This document shows positions 1-9,502 of a stretch of 64,000 bases of DNA, piece after piece. Below the pieces are notes generated by a model. It was not told the origin of the DNA. It made no database searches and saw only the letters and a program-made list of their open reading frames with translations. Location: the NCBI RefSeq assembly GCF_008365405.1, contig NZ_QOKV01000001.1, positions 567,333 through 631,332 on the forward strand, given 5' to 3'. The translations under genes and the position numbers were made by a program. This DNA is from Azospirillum brasilense. GTDB lineage: Bacteria > Pseudomonadota > Alphaproteobacteria > Azospirillales > Azospirillaceae. The first letter of the stretch is position 1, and every line of letters starts with the position of its first letter.

Positions 1-356
1 GCCAGGCCGCGCGACTTCAGAAGATGGACCATGTGCTCGATCCGCGTGTTCACCAGCGGCTCGCCGTCCTTGTAGAGGTGGACGGATTTGATCGGGGCGT
101 CGAACGCGGCGATGTCGTCGGCGATCTTGCGGAACAGGTCGAACTTCATGGCGCCACGCGGGCGGCCGATCTCCTTCAGCAGCTCCGGGTTCCCGGTGGC
201 GCAGAAGACGCAGCGGAAGTTGCAGCCGTTCGACGGGTCGATCAGCAGCGAGAAGGGCGTGGTCAGCGGCAGCACCTGCGACAGGTCGTTGCGGTCGCGG
301 TGGCGGCCATAGGGGATGTTCGCGGGAGCGGCGGCTTCGGTGCTCACTTCGGTCAT
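1..356 (-). CDS. Radical SAM protein, N-terminal part (cut by window edge)
   Basis: The first 118 residues of a radical SAM enzyme are visible, and the gene runs off the left edge. A CxxxCxxC cluster motif (Cys45, Cys49, Cys52, in NGCNFRCVFC) should bind the 4Fe-4S cluster that reductively cleaves S-adenosylmethionine. A KDGEP stretch near residue 100 resembles the GGE motif that contacts the methionine amino group. The ATG at 356-354 is the natural start; it faces the sialidase-like gene across about 140 bp. The N-terminal layout fits the radical SAM/SPASM type, but the C-terminal domain that would show the substrate class lies outside the window, so no reaction can be assigned. Confidence 0.85.
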   Translation of the reverse strand, partial: MTEVSTEAAAPANIPYGRHRDRNDLSQVLPLTTPFSLLIDPSNGCNFRCVFCATGNPELLKEIGRPRGAMKFDLFRKIADDIAAFDAPIKSVHLYKDGEPLVNTRIEHMVHLLKSRGL

Positions 357-494
357 GACCTTCGCCGGGCAGGGCTGCGGAAAGCGGTGTGACTAGCAGG
401 GGACCACGCGCACCGTAAAGGAATCCTTCATTCCGGCAACCGGACATTGGCCGGGCGCCTCCAATGCCGCGGGCGCAAGGCGGATTTCAGGTGC

Positions 495-1631
495 ATGTTC
501 GACAGTCTTTCCCATCGCATCGTCTACAGCGACCGGCGCTTCTACGCGTCCTTCCCGTCCGCGGCGACGCTGGCCGACGGGCGGATTCTGGTGGCCTTCC
601 GGCGCGCCCGCGACCACCGCTGGCTGCACGGGGAGCCGGCGGACGGCAACGGCGACTTCACCAGCGTCGACCATGTGGACTCGCGCTCCCACCTCGTGAT
701 CCAGCGCTTCACCCCGGATTTCGAGCCGGAGGGCGCGCCGCAGCCGCTGCCCACCGACCCGGAGGCGGGCGACCAGGACCCCAGCCTGCTGGTTCTGCGT
801 TCGGGGCGGATCATCCTGGGCAGCTTCGGCTGGTACCCGATGTCGGCGCGCCACGGCCTGCGGCTGCGCGAGAAGGGCGTCCACCTGCTGGGCAACGCCG
901 AGACGTCGGGCACCTTCTTCCTGTTCTGGGGCGGCAGCACCCGCGTCAGCGACGACGGCGGTCGGCACTGGTCGGCCCACCGCTATCTGCCGGAACTGCC
1001 GGGCCAGGGACCGATCCTGCCCGGCCTGCGCCCGATGCTGGGCGGGGCCGTGCGCGGGCGGGCGGTGGAGGCGCCGGACGGCACGCTGCTGATGGCGACC
1101 TACACCGGCGGCCCCTACACCAGCTACCTGTTCGCCTCCCGCGACCGGGGGGAAAGCTGGGCTCTGCGCAGCACCATCGCCCGCGACCCGGCGGGGCGGG
1201 CCGGCTTCTGCGAAACCGCGCTGCACCTGACCGCCGACGGGCAGCTGGTCGCCTTCCACCGCACCACCGGACTGGGCGACCGCCTCGCCACCTCCGTCTC
1301 CCACGATCTGGGGGAAAGCTGGGCGCCCTGGATCGAGAACGCGGTCGTCGGGCACCCCTACGACGCCTGCCCGCTGCCGGACGGGCGGCTGTTCGTCGTC
1401 TACGGCTACCGCCATCAGCCCTACGGCGTGCGCGCCCGCGTTTGGGACAGCCGGCGGGAGACGCTGGAGAGCGCGCCGGAGATCGTCATCCGCGCCGACG
1501 CGCCGTCGCCCGACGTCGGCTATCCCTGGGCGACCGTGCTGGCGGACGGGCGGGTGGCGGTCTGCTACTACATCTGCGACGCGGCGGGCACGCGGCACAT
1601 CCAGGCGACGCTGCTGCGCGTGAGCGGCTGA
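495..1631 (+). CDS. Sialidase-like BNR/Asp-box repeat protein
   Basis: The 378-residue protein carries three recognisable Asp-box (BNR) repeats of the form SxDxGxxW: SDDGGRHW near residue 155, SRDRGESW near 216 and SHDLGESW near 275. These mark a six-bladed beta-propeller of the exo-sialidase superfamily. No signal peptide is visible, so the product looks cytoplasmic. Many bacterial members of this fold are not true sialidases, and the catalytic arginine triad cannot be confirmed by eye, so the substrate is unknown. The ATG at 495 was chosen over an in-frame TTG at 447 because the extra residues look non-homologous. It is divergent from the radical SAM gene and followed by serC in the same direction. 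Confidence 0.8.
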   Translation: MFDSLSHRIVYSDRRFYASFPSAATLADGRILVAFRRARDHRWLHGEPADGNGDFTSVDHVDSRSHLVIQRFTPDFEPEGAPQPLPTDPEAGDQDPSLLVLRSGRIILGSFGWYPMSARHGLRLREKGVHLLGNAETSGTFFLFWGGSTRVSDDGGRHWSAHRYLPELPGQGPILPGLRPMLGGAVRGRAVEAPDGTLLMATYTGGPYTSYLFASRDRGESWALRSTIARDPAGRAGFCETALHLTADGQLVAFHRTTGLGDRLATSVSHDLGESWAPWIENAVVGHPYDACPLPDGRLFVVYGYRHQPYGVRARVWDSRRETLESAPEIVIRADAPSPDVGYPWATVLADGRVAVCYYICDAAGTRHIQATLLRVSG

Positions 1632-1704
1632 TTGACGGGCTTCCGCGCACCTCCTATCGTCGCCGGCCATACCGCAATCCCGAGTTTTGGGGAGTAGAGT
1701 GTCC

Positions 1705-2865
1705 ATGAAGCCCGCCCGCCGGCCGTCGAACCCGCTGTTTTCCTCCGGCCCCTGCGCCAAGCGGCCCGGCTGGTCGCTGGACGCCCTGGACGGCGCGCTG
1801 CTCGGCCGCTCCCACCGCTCGAAGCCGGGCAAGGCGAAGCTGAAGGAGGTCATCGACCTGACCCGCGCCGTCCTGGCGATCCCCGGCGACTACCGCATCG
1901 GCATCGTCCCGGCCTCCGACACCGGGGCGGTGGAGATGGCGCTGTGGAACCTGCTGGGTGAGCGCGGCGTCGACATGATGGCCTGGGAGAGCTTCGGCAA
2001 GGAGTGGGTGACCGACGTCACCAAGCAGCTCCGCCTGTCCGACGTGCGGACCATCCAGGCCCCCTACGGCGAACTGCCGGACCTGTCGCAGGCCGATTTC
2101 AGCCGCGACGTGGTGTTCACCTGGAACGGCACGACGTCGGGCGTGCGGGTGCCGGACGGCGATTGGATTCCGGCGGACCGCGAGGGGCTGTCGATCTGCG
2201 ACGCGACCTCCGCCGCCTTCGCCATGGACATTCCCTGGAGCAAGATCGACGTCGCCACCTGGTCCTGGCAGAAGGTGCTGGGCGGCGAGGCCGCGCACGG
2301 CATGCTGGTGCTCAGCCCGCGCGCCGTGGCGCGGCTGGAGAGCTTCCGCCCCGACCGCCCGTTGCCGAAGATTTTCCGCCTGACCAGTGGCGGGAAGCTG
2401 ATCGAAGGCATCTTCGTCGGCGACACCATCAACACGCCGTCCATGCTCTGCGTGGAGGATGCCATCGACGGGCTGCGCTGGTCGCTGTCGGTCGGCGGCC
2501 TGACCCAGCTCATCCGCCGGTCGGAGCAGAACCTGCGCATCGTCTCGGAGTGGGTGGCGGCCTCGACCTGGGCCGGCTTCTTGGGGGACGATCCGGCGAC
2601 GCGCTCCTGCACCTCGATCTGCCTGCGTTTCACCGACCCCGAGGTGACCGCCCTGACGCCGGAGGCCCAGGCCGACTTCGCCAAGAAGCTCGCGGCGCTT
2701 CTGGAGAAGGAGGAGGCCGCCTTTGACGCCGGTTCCTACCGCGACGCTCCTCCGGGCCTGCGCCTGTGGGGCGGCGCCACGGTGGAGAACGAGGACATGG
2801 AGGCGGTCCTGCCCTGGCTCGACTGGGCCTTCGCCACGGTCAAGGCGGAGACCTTCGGGCGCTGA
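1705..2865 (+). CDS. serC: Phosphoserine aminotransferase
   Basis: This PLP enzyme converts 3-phosphohydroxypyruvate and glutamate to phosphoserine and 2-oxoglutarate, the second step of serine synthesis. It may also act on the matching vitamin B6 intermediate. The 386-residue length and the opening ([15 protein letters not shown]) fit the alphaproteobacterial class of SerC. The PLP lysine is about residue 190 in SWQKVLGGE. The ATG at 1705 follows a GGGGAG ribosome site. In many relatives serA follows directly; here a tiny ORF and a hairpin follow instead, and serA is not in the window. Confidence 0.93.
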   Translation: MKPARRPSNPLFSSGPCAKRPGWSLDALDGALLGRSHRSKPGKAKLKEVIDLTRAVLAIPGDYRIGIVPASDTGAVEMALWNLLGERGVDMMAWESFGKEWVTDVTKQLRLSDVRTIQAPYGELPDLSQADFSRDVVFTWNGTTSGVRVPDGDWIPADREGLSICDATSAAFAMDIPWSKIDVATWSWQKVLGGEAAHGMLVLSPRAVARLESFRPDRPLPKIFRLTSGGKLIEGIFVGDTINTPSMLCVEDAIDGLRWSLSVGGLTQLIRRSEQNLRIVSEWVAASTWAGFLGDDPATRSCTSICLRFTDPEVTALTPEAQADFAKKLAALLEKEEAAFDAGSYRDAPPGLRLWGGATVENEDMEAVLPWLDWAFATVKAETFGR

Positions 2866-2874
2866 ACCTTGAAG

Positions 2875-3054
2875 ATGCCAAGCTCTTTTCCCGACAAGCA
2901 TAGTGTCGACCCGGATTGCCTCAACGCTGAGGTTGAGGCAATCCGGGCCTTGATCGATCAGCGCCGCGCCGAATCCCTCGTCGATCTCGAAGAAGGCGAG
3001 GCGGAAATCTACAAAATGTTGGAGCTGAAGAAGCAAGCCCGCGCGTCTCGATAG
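2875..3054 (+). CDS. Small hypothetical protein overlapping a long hairpin
   Basis: A 59-residue acidic and helical ORF starts 9 bases after the serC stop and ends with a basic tail (LELKKQARASR). No family is recognised. Residues about 13-24 are encoded by a perfect 16-bp inverted repeat (2910-2947), so either the peptide tolerates a strong mRNA hairpin or the ORF is fortuitous and the region is a serC 3' structure. Codon use from residue 25 onward looks like that of neighbouring genes. A TTG two codons upstream is an alternative start. Confidence 0.45.
   Translation: MPSSFPDKHSVDPDCLNAEVEAIRALIDQRRAESLVDLEEGEAEIYKMLELKKQARASR
2910..2947. repeat. Perfect 16-bp inverted repeat
   Basis: The arms 2910-2925 and 2932-2947 are exact reverse complements around a six-base loop (GCTGAG). 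There is no T-run afterwards, so it is not a classic terminator; the palindrome TGATCGATCA follows closely. It lies inside the small ORF downstream of serC. Confidence 0.9.
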
Positions 3055-3101
3055 AGGGCGGTGGCTTCGTACGAAGCAGGCATGTTGTCCGCTCTCGATA
3101 A

Positions 3102-3129
3102 GGCCGCGCCACTCCGGCGCGGCCTTTCT
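3102..3129. terminator. Rho-independent terminator between serC unit and trkH
   Basis: A 9-bp GC stem (GGCCGCGCC, loop ACTCC, GGCGCGGCC) is followed by TTTCTC on the plus strand and by TTATC on the minus strand. It lies between the convergent small ORF and trkH and could serve both. Confidence 0.7.
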
Positions 3130-3139
3130 CATGGCCCGC

Positions 3140-4690
3140 TCAATCCCGCCAGAAGCTCGGCAGGATCAGCACCAGCACGGTGAAGACCTCCAGCCGGCCC
3201 AGCAGCATGGCGAAGCTCAGCATCCATTTCGCGGCGTCGGGCAGCGGCGCCATGGTGCCCGCCGGGCCGACCACCGGCCCCAGCCCCGGACCGGCGTTGG
3301 CGAGCGCGGAGGCGACGGCGCTGGCGGCGCTCAGGTAATCCACGCCCATCGCGGCGACAAGAAGCGACAGGATGCCGAAGGCCGCCATGAAGGCGAAGGC
3401 GAGGTTGATGACCGAGCCGACCACATCCTCGTCCAGCACCTTGCCCTGATAGAGCGGGACCAGCACCCGGTTCGGCTTCAGCATCCGCTGCATCTGGTTC
3501 AGCATCGACAGCGCCAGCACCTGCCAGCGGAAGACCTTGATGGAGCCTGCTGTCGAGCCCGTGCAGCCGCCGATGAAGTAGAAGAAGAAGAAGGCGACGA
3601 CGGCGAAGCTGCCCCAGGTCGAATAGTCGGTGGAGACGAAGCCCGTCCCGGTGATGATCGAGGTGACGTTCACCGCCGAATGGCTGAGCGCGTCCCGGAA
3701 GGGCAGGCCGACCACGATGAAGGCCCACAGGGTCATGGCGGTGCTGGCCGCCAGCAGGATCGCCAGCAGCGCGTTCACCTGGCTGTCGCCGAAGACCGGC
3801 GCGTTGCGCTGGCCGCGCAGCAGGCGGATGTACCAGGTCAGCGGCAAGGCCCCGCAGATCATCGAAACGGTCGCCACCCACAGCACCGCGTGGGAATCGA
3901 ACCAGCCGAGCGAGGCGTCCTTGGTCGAGAAGCCGCCGGTGGCGATGGAGGCCATGGCGTGGTTGATCGCGTCGAACCACGTCATGCCGGCCAGATGGTA
4001 GGCCACCGCCGACAGCACGGTCAGCGCCAGATAGATCATGGCGATGGCCCCGGCGGTGTCCTGCACCGTGGCGAAGGGCTTGTCGCCCTTGTCGGAGGAC
4101 TCGGTGCGGAACAGCTGCATGCCGCCGACCCGCAGGATGGGCAGCACGGCGATCGCCATGACGATGATGCCGACCCCGCCGAACCAGTTCAGCAGCGACC
4201 GCCACAGCAAAACCCCCGGCGGGGCGTCGTCCAGCCCGACGATCACCGTGCCGCCGGTGGTTGAGAGGCCCGACATCGCCTCGTAATAGGCGTCGGTGAA
4301 GGACAGGCGGGCGGCGGAGATCATGAAGGGCAGGGCGCCGAAGGTCGCCAGGACGCACCAGGACAGCGTGGTCAGCAGGAAATGCTGCTTCACGGTGAAG
4401 CGCGCGTGCTCCTTGCTCGACGTCGCCAGGACCATGCCCCCGCTGACCGCCAGCGTCGCCGCACTGGAGCCGGCGAAGGCCGTCCAGTCGCGGTTGCCCA
4501 CGGCGGCGTCGGCCAAGGCCGGCACCAGCATGCCCAGCCCCAGGATGGTCAGAAGGATGCCGATGATGTGGAAGACCGGTCCCAGCGCAATTCCATTGCC
4601 GACGCCATTGCCCAAGGCTGTGCCCTTCGTCGCTGCGGAGGCCGATGGCGGCGCCCCGTCTTGTCCCGATGTGATGCGCTGATTATCCAA
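3140..4690 (-). CDS. trkH: Trk-type potassium uptake membrane protein
   Basis: This inner-membrane subunit of the Trk potassium transporter conducts K+ (or Na+-coupled K+) inward, normally controlled by the NAD-binding protein TrkA, which is not in the window. The 516-residue protein has about ten hydrophobic segments and the selectivity-loop signatures of the TrkH/KtrB family, for example MSGLSTTGGT, the following NWFGGVGI segment and IGGCTGSTAGSIK. The start is taken at a TTG (4690), which gives a polar N-terminus before the first membrane helix; the true start may be slightly internal. It stands alone, convergent with the serC unit. Confidence 0.92.
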   Translation of the reverse strand: MDNQRITSGQDGAPPSASAATKGTALGNGVGNGIALGPVFHIIGILLTILGLGMLVPALADAAVGNRDWTAFAGSSAATLAVSGGMVLATSSKEHARFTVKQHFLLTTLSWCVLATFGALPFMISAARLSFTDAYYEAMSGLSTTGGTVIVGLDDAPPGVLLWRSLLNWFGGVGIIVMAIAVLPILRVGGMQLFRTESSDKGDKPFATVQDTAGAIAMIYLALTVLSAVAYHLAGMTWFDAINHAMASIATGGFSTKDASLGWFDSHAVLWVATVSMICGALPLTWYIRLLRGQRNAPVFGDSQVNALLAILLAASTAMTLWAFIVVGLPFRDALSHSAVNVTSIITGTGFVSTDYSTWGSFAVVAFFFFYFIGGCTGSTAGSIKVFRWQVLALSMLNQMQRMLKPNRVLVPLYQGKVLDEDVVGSVINLAFAFMAAFGILSLLVAAMGVDYLSAASAVASALANAGPGLGPVVGPAGTMAPLPDAAKWMLSFAMLLGRLEVFTVLVLILPSFWRD

Positions 4691-4739
4691 AGGGGCGGGT
4701 GCTGTCCATCCGCATCGGGGCGGTCGGGCCGTCCGGGGC

Positions 4740-6449
4740 TCACACGAAACCAGCCGCTCCCAACATGCGGTAAAACTCCCGCAGAGCGCGCTGCTGCGTC
4801 ACCGCGTCGGGCAGGTCCTCCACATATTTCCGGTCGAATTGCGGTTGGCGGAGATGCTCGACGACGCGGCGCCGGACCATCTCCAGCGCCCGCCGGCTGC
4901 GCAGGATGCCCGGCGCGCAGACCTGCAGCAGACGGTTCGCGCGCAGCCGCAGAGCGTCGCCGGGATCGTCCAGCCGCTCCACCACGCGCTCTTCGGTGAT
5001 ATAGGCCACCAGAAGCGCGTCGAGGTCGCCGGTCAGGCGGGTGCGCGCCTCCTCCGGCAGCGCCGACTCGGCGGCTTGGCAATAGAGCAGGGTCAGCGCC
5101 TCCAGATTGTCGCGGGGCGGCAGGCGGGGGTGGACGAAGCGGCCGTAGCCCGCCGGGTTGCCGGTCAGGGTGTGCAGCAGCCGGGCGATGTCGGCCGCGT
5201 GCCCATGGCCGAGGTCGGAGTCGGCGAGCGCCAGCAGGAAGCGCACCCGGTCCCGCGCGTCGGGGATGCAGCCGGCCACCTCCGCGATGGCCTGCTTGCG
5301 GCCCGGCGCCCCGCCGCCCTCCAGGAAGCGCAGGTAGCGCAGGACCAGCGCCTCGGCCATCGGACCGCCCCCGGCGGGTCCGTCGGGGCCGAGCGTGCGC
5401 TTCAGGATTTCCTGGAAGGCGTCCATCTCCAGCGACGGGTCGGAGCGGTAGAGCGGCTGCGTCCCCTTCAACTGCCGGCGCACCAGATCCAGGATGACCA
5501 GGCGCGTCTGGTCCAGGTCGTGGAAGGCCAGAAGCTCGTTCAACTGGACGGCGCGGTCGCCCTCCGCCCGCTTGGCCGGGGACAGGCGGCCCCGCGACAG
5601 GTCGATCAGATTGCACAGCGCCTCCGCCAGGCTGCCCTGGGCGCCCAGAAGCTCCTGCGCGACGGAGGGGGCGCCCAGAACATCGGCGATCACGCCGTCG
5701 AGCAGGACCAGCGGCCGGTCGGCCGTGCCCCCGTCCTCCCGCGCCAGCTCACCCAGGAAATCCAGCTTGGCCAGCCAGTTGCGCATCTGCACCAGCTCGC
5801 GCGACAGCACGACGCGGGCGAGGAAATCGCGCTCCTCCGCCGGCAGGCTGGAATCCAGCCGGTCGAACATGGGGCGGAAGCCGGTGGCGGCGATGGCCGG
5901 CAGGTCCTTGCGCGCGGCGGCGGCGCGCGCCCGGTCGGTCAGTTCGTGCATCAGCAGGTTCAGCGCGTCGCGCCGCCCGCGCCCGTCCGTCCCTGCCTTC
6001 TCCGCCTGGAGGGCGGCGACCCGCCCGACCGCGGTGGGCACGAGGTTGTCGGTGTTGAGAAGCCGCGCCAGCTCCGCGTGGTTGTGCAGCACCTCGGTCG
6101 GGGTGACCACCGCGCGCTCCACGTAATTGCGCAGCACGCGGTTCATCGTCATGCGACTCTGCACGCCGTAGCAATGGTCGAGCGTAAGGCAGAGCGCCGG
6201 CGCCTCGTCGATGGGGGAGGCGGCCACCGTGCGGGAGACCTGACGGAACTCCACATGGACTTCCGTCTCGACATGGCGGCCGTCCGGGCGCCGCCAGTCG
6301 CGCACCACCCGCATGCCCTCGACCTTGCCGCCGGACAGCGCCTTGCGGCCGAAGACCAGCGCCTCCGCCTCGGTGTCGAAGCGGCCGTCGAGAACCCAGT
6401 GGTCCTGCTGGTAGATCTGGACTTCGTAGCTGGCGGACGGGCGTGCCAT
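4740..6449 (-). CDS. Unrecognised 569-residue protein
   Basis: I do not recognise this family. The first 70 residues look like a small mixed alpha/beta module (a YEVQIYQQDHWVL start) with charged strands. The remaining 500 residues are predominantly helical and rich in Leu, Ala and Arg, with no signal peptide, membrane segment, nucleotide-binding loop or metal motif. It could be a cytoplasmic scaffold or regulatory protein with helical repeats. The ATG at 6449-6447 was chosen because the beta-rich module begins there; an upstream extension to 6722 is open but crosses a likely promoter region. It lies between trkH and hisZ, transcribed away from hisZ. Confidence 0.75.
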   Translation of the reverse strand: MARPSASYEVQIYQQDHWVLDGRFDTEAEALVFGRKALSGGKVEGMRVVRDWRRPDGRHVETEVHVEFRQVSRTVAASPIDEAPALCLTLDHCYGVQSRMTMNRVLRNYVERAVVTPTEVLHNHAELARLLNTDNLVPTAVGRVAALQAEKAGTDGRGRRDALNLLMHELTDRARAAAARKDLPAIAATGFRPMFDRLDSSLPAEERDFLARVVLSRELVQMRNWLAKLDFLGELAREDGGTADRPLVLLDGVIADVLGAPSVAQELLGAQGSLAEALCNLIDLSRGRLSPAKRAEGDRAVQLNELLAFHDLDQTRLVILDLVRRQLKGTQPLYRSDPSLEMDAFQEILKRTLGPDGPAGGGPMAEALVLRYLRFLEGGGAPGRKQAIAEVAGCIPDARDRVRFLLALADSDLGHGHAADIARLLHTLTGNPAGYGRFVHPRLPPRDNLEALTLLYCQAAESALPEEARTRLTGDLDALLVAYITEERVVERLDDPGDALRLRANRLLQVCAPGILRSRRALEMVRRRVVEHLRQPQFDRKYVEDLPDAVTQQRALREFYRMLGAAGFV

Positions 6450-6742
6450 GGTGCCATTGCCCCGCTGCTGCTGGCACGGTTCGTACACAGGATGCCGGAG
6501 ATTTCTCATCAAACTCAACAAAGATTCGATTGGAAAGCATTCATGTTTCGAACCGCCCCAAACCGGCGCCTGTGGCCGGCGCAGGGGAGACGGGCACGGG
6601 CTGCGGAGCTTTTCCGTTTGCATGAGGAAGGCGGGGTGGGGTATTGACCCGCTCCGTATGCCCGAGCACCGCATGCCCATCGGACTTGCGGGCTCTCGCC
6701 ATGCCGACGGTTTGCCACCCATTCGACGAGACGACGCAGGCC

Positions 6743-7906
6743 ATGCCCGCTGATTCCCTGAGCTCCGCGCTGTTGCCCGCCGGCCTGCACGACGTGCTGC
6801 CGCCCGAAGCGGCGCACGAAGCGGCGGCGGTGGCGCGCCTGCTGGCGGACTTCACGGCCCACGGCTATGAGCGTGTCGAGCCGCCGCTGGTCGAGTTCGA
6901 GGACAATCTGCTGTCCGGCTCCGGCGCCGCCATGGCGAAGCAGACCTTCCGGCTGATGGACCCGCTGTCGCAGCGCATGATGGCCGTGCGCGCCGACATC
7001 ACCCCGCAGATCGTGCGCATCGCCACCACCCGCCTGAAGAACGGCGCCCGCCCGGTGCGGCTGTGCTACGCCGGGCCGGTGCTGCGCGTGAAGGGGTCGC
7101 AGCTCCGTCCCGAGCGGCAGATCACCCAGGTCGGCGTCGAGCTGATCGGCCCGCTGGAGGCCGAGGCGGACGCCGAGGTGATCCTGCTCGCCGCCCACGC
7201 CCTGGAAGGGGTGGGGGTGAAGCACCTGTCGGTGGACCTCTGCGTGCCGACCATGGTGGCGCGGGTCTGCCGTGGCCTGGGGCTCGGCGATGAGGAAACC
7301 GCCCGCTTGCGCGAGGCGCTGGACAAGAAGGACGCGGCGGCTGTGACGGCGGTCGGCGGCCCGGCGGCCTCGTTGCTGCACGCGCTGATGGCCGCCTCCG
7401 GCCCGGCGGAGCGCGCCATGGAGGTGCTGTCGGCGCTGCCGCTGCCGGAAACGGCGGAGAAGGACCGGCGCCGCCTGACCGACGCCCTGGGCCTGCTGCG
7501 CGCCGCGCGCCCCGATCTGACGATCACCGTCGATCTGGTGGAGCATCGCGGCTTCGAATACCAGACCGGCCTCAGCTTCACCCTATTCGCGCGCGACGTG
7601 CGCGGCGAACTGGGGGCGGGGGGCCGCTACCGCGCCGGCGTGCGTCCGGGCGTGGAGGAGGAGGGCGAGCCGGGGACCGGCTTCACCCTCTACATGGACA
7701 CGCTCCTGCGCGCCGTTCCGGCGCCGGAGCCGGCCAAGCGCGTTTACGTGCCGCATGGCACCTCCTGGGCCGCGGCGGGCAAGCTGCGCGCCGAGGGCTG
7801 GGTCACCGTGGCGGGGCTGGCTCCCGTGGCGGACGCGGCGGCGGAGGCCAAGCGTCTGGACTGCGGCCACCGTCTGGACGGCGGCACGGTCACGCCGCTG
7901 ACCTGA
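6743..7906 (+). CDS. hisZ: ATP phosphoribosyltransferase regulatory subunit
   Basis: HisZ is a catalytically inactive paralogue of histidyl-tRNA synthetase that partners the short form of HisG in the first step of histidine synthesis and mediates histidine feedback. The 387-residue protein shows the class II synthetase core (MDPLSQRMMAVRADITPQIVRI, truncated here to its key portion RADITPQ near residue 90) and a FEYQTGLSFTLF segment, but lacks the anticodon-binding domain. The order hisZ-purA is common in alphaproteobacteria. ATG 6743 aligns with the family start; ATG 6701 is an alternative. Confidence 0.92.
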   Translation: MPADSLSSALLPAGLHDVLPPEAAHEAAAVARLLADFTAHGYERVEPPLVEFEDNLLSGSGAAMAKQTFRLMDPLSQRMMAVRADITPQIVRIATTRLKNGARPVRLCYAGPVLRVKGSQLRPERQITQVGVELIGPLEAEADAEVILLAAHALEGVGVKHLSVDLCVPTMVARVCRGLGLGDEETARLREALDKKDAAAVTAVGGPAASLLHALMAASGPAERAMEVLSALPLPETAEKDRRRLTDALGLLRAARPDLTITVDLVEHRGFEYQTGLSFTLFARDVRGELGAGGRYRAGVRPGVEEEGEPGTGFTLYMDTLLRAVPAPEPAKRVYVPHGTSWAAAGKLRAEGWVTVAGLAPVADAAAEAKRLDCGHRLDGGTVTPLT

Positions 7907-7917
7907 GACTTCACGAG

Positions 7918-7949
7918 AGGCGACCCCCGCGCCGCGGGGGCGCCTTTGC
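7918..7949 (+). terminator. Terminator-like hairpin between hisZ and purA
   Basis: A stem of about 12 bp with one bulged A pairs AGGCGACCCCCGC (7918-7930) with GCGGGGGCGCCT (7934-7945), followed by TT. It lies directly after the hisZ stop and before purA, so it could end or attenuate hisZ transcription. Confidence 0.6.
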
Positions 7950-7993
7950 ATGGGCAACGTTTCTTTCTGCCTTCTTTTTTTGCGGAGACACAC

Positions 7994-9286
<1,293 letters not shown>

Positions 9287-9317
9287 TGTGCCAGGATTGA
9301 TGTGAAGGTGTAGGCCT

Positions 9318-9409
9318 CGGGCCCCCTCCCTAACCCTCCCCCACCTTCGGTGAGGGAGGGGACTATCTCCCTCTCCCGCGAAGCGGGGGAGGGCCGGGGA
9401 GGGGGCCCG
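9318..9409. repeat. GC-rich palindromic intergenic element (copy 1)
   Basis: A near-perfect palindrome of about 92 bp has 25-base outer arms (CGGGCCCCCTCCC... and its complement) that differ at about three positions, with smaller hairpins inside (CACCTTCGGTG, CCCGCGAAGCGGG). It belongs to the window-wide family and follows purA. Confidence 0.85.
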
Positions 9410-9502
9410 ACGCGACCACTTCCCCCCGCGTTAACAATTTGTTTGCCCTTTTCGAGCGACTAAGGCTGGCACACGCTCGCAGGCTCCGGGGATTCGAACG
9501 CC

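Noticed and set aside
1..356. The truncated radical SAM gene as the missing epmB
   Set aside because: Its cluster-motif context and N-terminal layout fit radical SAM/SPASM proteins rather than the lysine 2,3-aminomutase family, and it is 60 kb from epmA.
393..1853. A 486-codon minus-strand frame over the sialidase-like gene
   Set aside because: Low-complexity Arg/Gly/Ala composition and no motif; the opposite frame has three Asp boxes.
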